Positions 49,901 through 61,900 of a stretch of 64,000 nucleotides of DNA are shown one piece after another. Made by a program: the position numbers and the translations under genes. The notes beneath the pieces were generated by a model. The model was not told the DNA's origin, did not search any database, and saw only the letters and a program-made list of their open reading frames with translations. How positions within the stretch are numbered: the first letter of the stretch is position 1; each line of letters starts with the position of its first letter. The DNA comes from Phoronis australis (taxonomy: Eukaryota; Phoronida; Phoronidae): assembly GCA_002633005.1 (NCBI GenBank), contig NMRA01000397.1, positions 97,217 through 161,216 of the forward strand, read 5' to 3'.

Positions 49901-52900
49901 TGCTCATTCCATGAATCTTGTCTTAAATCCAATGTTTGGTTACCAGCATTCACTAAGACTACTTTGAATTATGTGCAGGTTGTTAGTATAAGGTCTGTGC
50001 ATGTAATATGTCAGTATTGTGTGTTATAATGCAGGAATTGACCGGAAATGAACTCAGCCAGGCTGTGACCAGCAGGAAGCTGTGGAGTGTCCACTTACAT
50101 CCACTGACTAGTCAGATCCAGGCGGTCATCTCCACTTTAGCTGGTGTGTATCTTTATTATTAATCCTGTACAATTAAAAAACCATGTGAGTGATTGGTTT
50201 GAAATGAAACATGTTTGGTTTTAGCTATTGAAATGTGTCAGTCCATTGACATATTAAGTTTTGGTTGTTTTTAGTGTCAGCAAAAGTGTCAACCAATGGC
50301 TTCGTTTTGTGCAACATTAAATGTGTAACTACAGATTAAAGTGGAAATGAGCTGTCAAAAAGCTATGAGTGTCGTCATTAGATTACAAGTTGTAACAATA
50401 CTGGTTATCAATTGTTTTTTGTCAACTTTTTGTGTATTCTTCCTTCAGATTCTGGCTGTTTACAGATCCAACATGTTTTACGGAGACTGTGCTGGCAGAT
50501 AGCTGACCTAGGTGTATCACCAGCCACGATGGTAGTTAGGTAAGCAGGGCAGAGTCATCTTGAGCTTGTATAAGCAAAGGCCGTATGCTTAGCTAAAGCT
50601 AAGACAGTTGTTGACACTTGGTAGTTAAGTGAGGTTCCCGTCAGTTGCAGTGTTCTGCTCTTGTAAAGAACTCCGTGTTATAACATCATTACGGCGTTTT
50701 CCCGTTGCTCCTAACTTCGATTTTATAGCCCAACAACAAGTTGGGAAGATGACCCCCGTAGCCAATATCTTACTCGACTGATTAACTCCATTCTGGCATT
50801 GATGGTTGGAGAGCCAGCTCTCTTTTGTTCGACAATTGCTCTTATCTCCAATAAGATGATATCCAGCCTGACTGGGCTATGCTGTTAAAAATAAAAGTTA
50901 AGCTATAACCTTTTGGAACATAAACCAATAGCATTTCTGAAATCATCGTCAAATGGGGATAGTGTTTAGTTTTTGAATTGCCAAAATCGCCCAACTACAA
51001 CCGAAGTTACGAGAGTCTATTCTTTCCGAACGTACCAATTCGCTCTGAGTTTGACTTTGTTCACATGTGATCTGTAGTAAACCTGGTATATAACTGGTCA
51101 GCCTGTTGTCATACCAGACAGAAGACCAGCCAAAGAAGCTAGATGTTATCACACACTCACAACCCCCTACGTCTGGTAAAGTCACTGAATGGGAAAACGC
51201 TGTCATGTCTTGGGTACGACTGGACCTATGTCTTTTGGTAAAGCAAACTCCTTTTGGCAAATGGGGGAATGTGATATGGATGTTTAGAGGGCCCGTGCCA
51301 GACTCACAGAAAATGGTCAGGGCAAACGTTGTACACTAATAATGATTCGAATAATGTATGTCTAACTAAAGTTTCCTCTAACATCTGACCATAGCATATA
51401 AAATTGAGTTATTGTAAGTTTCACAACAGCTTTCTGTCAGCAAACACTGAATTAGCTGGGCTCACACGGCCTCTGTGCCCGGTCAATTAGCTTTATTGCA
51501 TCTAAAGCTGGTAACCCAGTGATAATTCATTGCTGGCTTCTCAAAACATTTATACACTCCCGAACACTCCAAAGGCATTACAAGTATTGTATCTAATGAG
51601 ACAGACTTAGACACTGTTTTTCAGTTTCATATAAGCATTGGTTGGGGTGACAATAATTCATTTTGAAACACAAGGCACAACAATAAGCATCTACATGGAA
51701 ACTTGCAATTCTGACGTAGACGAGTGCTCATCAGTCTCTTTTGCTGCCCTGGCATGAGCTGTTTGGTAAGCCGGCATTCGTCAGTGAAATCACTGTTGAT
51801 GAAATGCTGGCCACAGACACGGAAATGTTTCACGGCCTCATAGTTTGTATTAACGTCGTACTTTTCATTCTTCACTGCCGTGAGCCACTTCCGAAGTATT
51901 TCGGGTTCTCGAGGAAATCAAAAAATTAATATACCGTATTCGCCCTAATAACTGCCCAGGGTGCTTAGAAAAGTTCGTTTCATGGGGTGGGTGCTTATCA
52001 TAACCCAAGGCGGATAAAACCCAGTCTCCGAAACGGGTGAAATGGGAAGCTAAGATTCGTCATATTTACGCTCTGTGATGTATCTGTAACCTATGAGAGA
52101 CTTTCTACAAAATCGTGGTGCATTGCTATCAAACTTTGCTGCGGCAGGTTTAAGTACAAATCTGCTACATCGTGCCATCTTTGATCGCCAACACGAGAAA
52201 AATCTCTGGAGGAACACTCATATTGCTAAAGAAATTTGCACGAGCAGTAGGCCTAAACCAGAACGTGTTTCATTCAGCACTTGCCGGTTTCATGTGCTAA
52301 AAACGTTTACATTTGTCTCAGTTTAAAGGTCCATACTAATCGCCGTGTGACTGGATGCGTACGTGGCTATCTAAGACTTATTTTCGGTGTAAGGGTGCGT
52401 AAGCATTCACTGCCAGTGGTCATTTTATGGTATATTTGGCTTAAAACACCAATTATGGTTAGTCAAATAATCCATCCAAAAAATAACGCAAACATTTTTT
52501 TATAGTGTTAGAAACTGCCGATATTCATTTCTTGCCGATGCTATGCTACCCGTTTCATGAATAGATAGTTCCCGACTAATGTCTTAGATGACATGTTCAT
52601 GTATGTAGCGTGCGCTTCCTGGCCACGTGCTTTTAACATTGGTCAAGTTTTTTATTAGTCTTCGATTCGCGGTTTTCACGTGTACAAAGAAATTTGGATT
52701 CCTGTTGAAAACCAGAAATACCTACAAAGCAATCCCATAGACAAGTACACTACGTCTGTTCTGAAAGGCCAGACCATTGGTCCTCGCAAGGTCAGCAAAA
52801 CTTTTGTGTTCGTTTTGAGGCACGGCGGAAGTTTGAAGTGTATAGTCACACCTAAATACCGACATAGCGGCGAGGCTCGTGGTCTACAAATTCTGCGCGC

Positions 52901-55900
52901 AGTGATTTTTTTTCAGGACAGTCGGATATTATTGATAAATTGAAGACATTAGTGTAGAATTCTATGTGCGGCATTTTTCGCACGTACACGTTCATGGACT
53001 GTGCGCTTATTTTAGCAAAGTCTGAAAACGCATGGGAGACGTTTATAGGGGCGTGGGCAGTTATTAGGGCGAATACGGTACCTGCTTTCCTCGCAGCTTC
53101 ATAGTTTGCACAAGCGGGAACGATACAGCAAACCATAGCGACACTCTACAGAAGAAGCACTGATGTCGCTGTGTCGTTTACTCACCTTTGTCATAGGTTA
53201 ATGCGACACCTCTTGGTGAGGTTAGATGGACCGTATATGAGGTGATGTGGATATAGACCAATTAAAACGGTAAAAAAGACCAATTAAACCGGGTGGCATT
53301 GTCCTTTAATGTAGTCAAGACACAATCGTAGTGGAAGTCAATCGTGTATTCGACTGTTTTGCATACCGATGGCTTAGATGGTTTCAGATGAAAATTCTTC
53401 ATAGAATTATTGGATCTATGGTGAACTCCTGCGTAAGATTGGGGTTACAGACTCTAGCCAATTTATTTTCTGCAAAAAGGAACTAGAAACAATTTACATT
53501 TGTTTTTCCAGTGTCCAGTTGTTAGGAATTTCTGGGACGATTTATATGAAATTATTATACGAACAACTGGAGTAACTCTTACTATAGAACTGATTTAAAT
53601 GTTGTCGTTTTTGGTAAAATAGGAGAAGCAAATGCGATAACAAATCTGGTTGTTCTGGCTAAAAGACATGTATATAATATGAAACTCAGAGAGTGGAACC
53701 TTGCTCCTTTCCTTTTCACAAAGAAATTAAAACATTGTTTTGAACTGGAAAAACTATAAAGAGATATCAAAAACAATAGCCTAAATTTATACACTATATT
53801 AAGGACTGCCTAGTAAGTAAGTCAGAATAGAAATGCAAATACAAATACAAGAATCACTGTTCAACTTATTTCACAACCTAGGTGCCTGTTGGATGTTCTG
53901 TTGGAAAGTCTGAATCAGAGTGACCCTATCAAGGTGGATCATCCTAAAGAGGAAGGGGACACAGGCGAGAAAGAGGAGCTCCCTACCGATAAGGAGGAAC
54001 GTAGTTCTGGCCAGACAGCCCGCATACTCAACCTGCTGGCTTACTTATCCTCTCAGAATGTAATCAAGGTGCCTCTGTTACACCTGCTGAGTTCTAGGTG
54101 AGTTAACGCCCGTATGTGATCCTGAATTGAATTTGTGTGGATGCGCTGTCAAATTTTGCACTGTAATTGTAAAAAAACTGTTCTCAGATTGAAGGTATTT
54201 GTATTCTAAAGCTATATATCACAAGGTTGAATTTCGCATGTGACGCCCAAATTCTGCTACTTAATCAAAATTCTCAAGTATTGTGACAGTGGTTAAGTTG
54301 TTGGGTTACAGAAACTGTTAGTGTTTTCTCACAGCTGTTCAGATGTTGAGTTGCGGAATTTCGTTTTCTTACTAACAGTCATTTTAAGTCACAGTTATTG
54401 TTTTCTTACTGAACTTTAATTGTTGTCTTAATTAGAGTATATGCTACTTGTGTGCACTTTCAGCTCCAAGTCTGAGGAAGCATATTCCACGTTGTTAGAC
54501 CACATGTTGACCATGTTGAACACAGTGTCAGATAGACCTGTTCATCTTCAAGCCCAGGACTGTGTCGTGGTCAGTAGGCACAATCAGTCTTTTCAGCACT
54601 CGCTTGTTTTTGATTATCATTTCCTTGCAGTAATTTTCTTACCCTTAAAATACCAGTGTAAAATCTTGCTATACAAATGATTAAGGTTTTATGAACTCTA
54701 CAAGTTAGGCAGAGTGAAAATCAGAATTTTCATTACTTGGTCAGTTTTATTCCTGGTTATTAATCCTGATATTTTGGACTTTATCTCAGAGACTTTGCCT
54801 TTGCAGAGGTTCTTTAAGGCTTGATGTAATGATTATTACCAACCTCGGAGCTCATTGACTTTGTTCTAATGGACACTCTGGTCCACCAATATTGTGTTAC
54901 CCTCTCAGGTGCAACTTAAGTTTACTGAAGGCAATTTATGCAGTTGCTTGGTAGAAGTAGTCACTGTTGATTCTTCACAATGACCTTATTTACAGTCAAG
55001 AGCAGTGCTTAACTGCTTTGACTTCGTTATACTCTCAGTAACACTGCTGACATCTTTGAATTATTTTGAATGGGTAACTTAATATCGATTATGTCAACAA
55101 AAAGGTGACTATATGCCCAGTTAGTTGCAGTCTAATTATGCCTAGATTGCTTCTGATTCTGTGGCCAAGAACTGGGTTCGTTGTTATATGTACTTGGTTG
55201 TTTGTAACCTGATCATTTGTTGTTTACAGTCAATTGTTCAGTCCTTGTGTGACCCAGAGGTTACTCTAGTCACGGGAGATAACAACTTGAGCATCCAGGA
55301 ACAGGTAAACTAATCATGTAACTTCAAACCTACTGCTGTTGACAATATATGTAAGCAGTGATAAACTGGGAACATTGGGATGCCTTTAAGCATGAAAACC
55401 AAAAATGAAGATTTTATTTCAATCTGAAGTCTAGAAACCTGCACCTGTCCCGTTGATGAAAGTGAAGGGACAAAATTCACAACATCCATGTTGAAGCACT
55501 TCTATTATCTGATTTAATTTGACACTCATCAATTTGGTTTTTTACGTTTTGTTTATTGAACTCTATTGTAGCAGGTTGTTATAATCTTGTTGAAAACTAC
55601 TTTCACTGCCTCACAAAAGTGACAAAAGTGCAATTCACACTACGAAGAGCCCTGAAGCAATTACTATATTTCTTCAGTTAATCAGAAAGTAATATGACAA
55701 ATCAAGTTGTCATTGGATTTAATAACGCTACTTGCGCTGGGGCAACTTAACACATTCTAACAACTTAACTTGCCTTATCAAGGTAGAGTAACTTGTTGTG
55801 TGTTAACTTGCTGCAGCGTTAGTTGTTGTGTGGATTCAAATCTACTGACAAGGCTAATCAGCTGCTGTGTGATTGCTCACTATACACATGGAGGTGTCTG

Positions 55901-58900
55901 ATCCTTTCTGAACCATATTCGTCGCAAAGTGTGCAGTATAGATGCTCGACTGAAAATGTGCAAGTTTTTCTAACTAAAGTCATTTGTAAACATTTATATC
56001 TCTCCAGTAGCTTGGGATACAGTTATATGAACAATAAGATAAACATTTTCATTGGACTGTGTCACGTTTTTCAGTTGGTCAACTCCATTCCTGGCAAGTC
56101 TCAGTTAGCGATGATATGTGGCGCTCTTCTGGAGCACATTGGCCACCCAGACCACATGTACCCGTCCATCTTGATAGCCCTGAGGACGCTCAATATGTTA
56201 CTCTACCATGATCACGGCTTTTACGCTCTCAAGAGGTGAGTTTTGTGATGAAAATTAGGATGAAGGCGGATGACCGAAATTTATTGTTTCATTTGCTACT
56301 TCTGTTTTTTTATGAAATTGAATGTCTCATGTAACGTTAAACTGCACCTCATAATACAAGTAGAGAAGTTGAATTGTAAAGTTCAAGTGAAAATATCTGA
56401 ATAATGTTGGAATCATGATAAACAAATGAATCTTGTAAATAATGTAAGTTGCATGACATGCCTAAAATCAAAGTAAATCACAAATCATGTTTCTCAAGTT
56501 GGGAAACAATCGATGTCTTAAGCCCATAAACAGCAACAATGTCTTGAACTTGAACAAATTCAAACAGTCATGTTTACTGATTAACTGTTCACTTTATGGT
56601 CAGTTATCCGATTTCAAACACTTCATGCTATGGAACTAAGAAAAACGAGAATTAAAATTTCCATTTTATCGATCCAAAAAGCTTGCACAAATTATTTTTT
56701 CCAACGCAAATATGTGTATGAATTATTTTTCCCTCGGTCGCCTACTGTACGAACTATTGGAGACAAACGCCATGTTTCAAGGGTCCTGCATGAACTAATA
56801 GAGTGTACGAACTATTAGAGAAAACACCGTACTTGATTTTGTAATAGCTTACTCTTAATGTCTTTTGCAACAAAAATTTCTGCATTTCTAAGCTTTCCCT
56901 TTTAAACCAAGCTGTATGTTGGTGCATACTTATGTGAATATTTCCTCTACAATTATTCTCGATGTACTCTCAAAACCTGTGTCTGCCTTGGCCAGTCTAT
57001 AGCCAGGACAGGCTCCCACTTTAACGGTGATCTCCAGCTGGCCAGCCACAATTGCACTGCACATGCCCATCACTGGAATTAATGAAGAATCGTATTTTTG
57101 GGAGGTCATTGGAAAGTGCTGTTCTTTGAAAAAGTATAAAAAATTGATGCTAGTATTAGTATCCTGTCTGTTAACATACACAGCAATGTCACAGTTTTCA
57201 TAGATAGCTATATTTACTCAAATCTATTGTACCAGTTACTATGATGTAAGGGTTGCAATGTCTGATTCATTTTCATGCTGAATATCAACATCATAGTCAC
57301 TTGAAAACAGCATTGCTTCTTGGACTTATAAATGTATCATGTTACTTTACGGGTTGTAGACTTACGAGTGATTGGCTGGTAGACGTCAGTATTTCCGATG
57401 TTCACCACCGCATCTATTGGTTGAGGGTTGTAGCACTCATGACCATTAAACTCAATCCACCAACGGGCACAGCTGAATTGTTCTACATTCACATTGGTCG
57501 AATACATCACTTGTATATGGCTGGTGAAGTTGCGTTTATTGAAGGTCACCTTCTGTTGTCAGACAACACACAACTTATTTGTTAACTGGTTGGATAATGT
57601 ATAATTTTCAAAAGTCAAAATGTTCGCAATTCCACAGCTTTTACAATTTGCTTAAACTGTAACTTGAGAAAGGTTACTACATTCCCTAACATGATATAAA
57701 ATTTGCCATAAATGTTTTTTTTTCCGTCGTCATACTGTCTCTCAAAATCAATATTTCCTGTCCTACTGAAAATTTTCATTTGAAGAAAAATGATGGAACC
57801 AAGTTCGAAATTTTTTAACTGTGACCTCTGTGAGTTTGATGTTGCTCATTATGCTGTTAGGTAACTATGAAGTAATATGGGTGTGTATAAGCTGAATTAT
57901 GCCAACAATTTGCCAGCACAACCAATTTTGGCGTCGTGTTGCTATTTTGGATGGTAAGAAACCACTATTAGTGTAGTTGCTTGTGAAAACCGATATACCA
58001 GGCACAAATGTGTTAATTCATACGATAAGTCTATAAGTCTTACCTTTATGATACCTTTGCTGAATATGTCTCGTTTCTTCCACACATACTGTTTGCTAGT
58101 ACTCCTTGGGTGCTTCTCTAGATAAGATTTTAAAGGTGTTGAACTCATTCCGTTTAGAACAATAGCTATCATATTACACTGAAGTGAATATGGTAATTGG
58201 CTACTTTTGTGGATTTTTGAAAACAATTCAGTGTTCATGTATTGCATAAAATTATATCTTTATTTTTCGTTGCTACTCATAAGTGCATTATTTATGCACC
58301 AAATATGCGAGTTGTGTGCAACGACTTAACAATTGATTCCAATTATGTGGCAAATCTTCGACAGCTATGTTTGACGCATTAAGCAGTTTTTAACATCGCT
58401 CTTTCTTCAGTGAGTGAGTGGTATGACTTGCACGAAACTGCAGATATTTTATGGTCTGTGGCTGAGGTAACCATGTCTCAGATTGCTTCCATAGAAAAGC
58501 AGAGATATTGACCAACAAATAGGAAGATTTGTGGTGATGTATTGATAAGGGAATGTAATGGCTGATTTTTTCTATTGTTTGTTTGCAAATAATAAGTCGA
58601 AGACATGATTCCCTACGTGGGTATTGTAAGGATATATTGTGGGGACGTGAAGTCATTTGCAATTCAACTTTTTTGGATTCATGTTCAAACTAATCAATGA
58701 TAATTTTCCAAAAATGGTAACCACATTGTTATAAACAACTGTGGGATGTTTTAGGCTTGGATTGAGATTTCTTAGACATTGAATATTCAAAAAATGTATA
58801 CTTTTAAGGGAGGGTTGAAAACGGACTGTTAAGACATGTGATGAGATGTGAAAGGACTTTGCGATGGTTGATGATTTCTTTAATTAAGCTGTCATATTTC

Positions 58901-61900
58901 TGAATTTGATTTCAAAATAGGTGCAAAATTGCCCCATATCATGTTACTTAGAAACCTTAAGGGTATATTCAGAATGCTCACCTAAACTTTCAATCCTTTG
59001 TCTCTGAGTAGTTAGCTGCTTGGTCATAACTTCCCGTTCCAAGTTACCATTGGTCAGCTTCTCAAAACACTGCTTCACGTCTTCTATACTGTGATTTAGA
59101 CGTTGTTTCATCAGTTGCTGTGTAAGTGCTAAATTTTGCTGTTTTACCTCCATCGTGGTCTGCTTTATCTCTACAGTAACCACTTTCGATTGTGCAAGAG
59201 CTATGGAAGAGTTTTGATTAGCAATGTCATTCTTGTTTAACATACTCAGTTCTGAAATCGATTTCAAGTCTGCTGCCAGTTTGTCAGTCTCTGACTTCAC
59301 TGTTCTTAAGTCTTTCCTAAGTTCACTTACAGTGTCACATTTTAGTTCAGTACACACCACTTTACCTCCAACTTGCTGCTTGAGCCAAGATAGTTTTTTG
59401 GAATGCTTTCTCTGTTCCGTTTGAACTTGTGTAAGCAGTGTAGTTATCACGTCAACTCGCGATTGAGAAAGCGTTTGTCTGGCTCTCAGCTCGGCATTTT
59501 CTGTTGTCAACTTGTTGATGAGACTGGTCTGGTGTTGGAGAAGGGAGTCTTGTCTTTGTATGCTGGCTTCCAGCACATGTTGTTTGGTTGTCAAAGACCG
59601 AATGTATTCTTCTGTTTTGGAGGTCAAGAGATCAAGTGTTGTTTGCATGAGGTTGACGTCTGCTTCTAAATCAGCCACTGTTCCATAAATACGGCAGAAG
59701 AGAAAGAGAACTACTATACCATTCACTAAAGCTGCTGACATTTTGAATGCCATCTATGTCAATAAGTTTTCCTTGTTCAAATCTTGACTATCATCGATAT
59801 CACTTATTGCTGTGGCCAAATTGAACTTTACTCATGACTTATCTGATATGTGTAGATTTCAGGTCATCACATTTTGTGTATTGTGGCCTTCCTCATCTTA
59901 TCGTTTCATATTGTTATTGGCTGATAAAAATTTCCCAGTGATAATAGCATCTGAAAAGTTAACATAACTACAAAAAAATTAAGATGTTGAATAAGTTCAC
60001 ATCAAGTGAAAACAGAACTTATGTGCGTGACGGTCATTGATTATTTTACTAGATAGTTCTCTTGATTCTAGTTACTGTTTATTTAATTCGTAGACTCACA
60101 TCCGGTCCTCTAGTCTAATTCAAGCCATTGGACAAACTACCAAGTGTTTTTTGCTCTCTGTTCAATGGTCTACTACACATTCTGCTATGAAAGTTTTGCC
60201 CAAGTGAAGTTAATGTATCCTCTCTATTGCTTTCCACAATTGTTATCAATCCATTCACAGTGCCCTCAAGAACAACAAGCAAGCCCTGTTCAACCTGTTT
60301 CACCGCATCAACAACACGTTCAGCCATGACAGTTCCGACTGTGTGTCCACACTTTCTACAGCACTGGAGCTGCTACGTTCACTTTCTGCGCTTGACCTGC
60401 CACCTGTCGACGAGGAGGGCCTAGCGGAAACGATAAGCTTGAGGTACGATACTGGGCAATAGTCAGTTATACGGGTCACGGATTTTGAGAAGCAGTCTGG
60501 TGCCTGTTATTCTGTTGAGAAAATTGGTTCTCAAAATGCGGGATCCCTATAACAACTATTACCTGATGCTGTGTAAATATTTGAAGGGAATAGTCTTGGT
60601 GCATCTGCCTCAGTGTCGTACTATTCATACTTGAACCTGTTCTGCTGGACTGAATTTACCCAATTCTGATATCCTCAGGATGTCTTGTCTCCTTAGGAGG
60701 ATTATGTTGACTACTGCTAGTGGCAGGAAATCGTGTCACGTAAGATCATGTTTGTCTTGTTATGCTGCCAACACTCTCAATCCATGTTGACGACAATTTG
60801 AATCTGGCGCCTCCTAGCTTTTTGAGAGAAGGTTTTATGGCTTTGATGTAGATAGCCTCCTGTACCTGTCTATCAAGCCATTTTGTCTCTGCACATTCAG
60901 AGAGACCAGACATCTCAGAGGATTTAAGAATTAGAAAAATACCGTCCAGCATACCAGATTCAAGAATGCATTTTCTGGATGGCTGAAGAACCACATTTTA
61001 TGGGCCAGTCATAGGTGACCTTATTATGTGCTTGGTAAAAGTGCACACTCCGCACATACTTGACTAAATTTGACCAAGCTAGGTTAGGCTTAATGGAGGG
61101 TTACCTTGTTAAATATTTTTCTCCAAGCTTGAATTTCTTTGCTTCGTTACTAACCATTGCTCGGTCTGCTTGAAAAAAATAAGAAAGGTAAATCAAGCTT
61201 GCCAAAAAACTGTTGAATCAAGTTGTTGGGTCAAGCTTGGAAAACCTTGCTTCTAGCTAAGCATTACTGTCCAAGCTTGAATAAGAATACTGATCAATAA
61301 CATAATTCAAGATTATTAACTTAGCAAATTCTGTTGCCAAGCAAAACTTTTCATAACATCTTATGACCTGTTTTCGCGTGACAATGTAGCTCGTGCAACC
61401 CCTTCAAATGCGCTAAAATAAAGACATCTGACAGTTACTAATAAAGTTATGGTTTGTGTGAAACCTTCAATTAGGTAGCCCCAATACTACAGTATTGGCC
61501 AAACTTGTATAATTTGAATAACATCATGTACTTGTTGCCAGTAAAGACTAGTCAAGCTGCTTGACAAATTTTGCTTACATTTGGCTAACTGCCCTGTTCC
61601 CAGAAATCGATGGCTAAAGAGTGAATGTTTTTTAAAGGCGAAGGCAACCTTTTTCCATGTCATTTTGAGCTAAAATAAGGTTGGTTGGTTATCCTAGACA
61701 TATTTTCCACTTAATTACAGCTTTTCGTAATTTTATGAATTACTCGTCCGCTACTCCGGAAGTGACGTTTTAGGAGGCAAGCATTTCGCGCCACCGTCTG
61801 CAGGATGTTTTTTTAAATTAGAAAGTGTATTTGTAGGAAGGTGACAACGAATGATGGCAACATTCAGATGTATTGGACTACCGCTGGCAATTTTATATTT

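Noticed and set aside
50949-51339. Facing open frames of about 100 and 77 codons in the intron after exon 22
   Set aside because: No motif, signal or splice pattern supports either. I could not link them to the THAP remnant.
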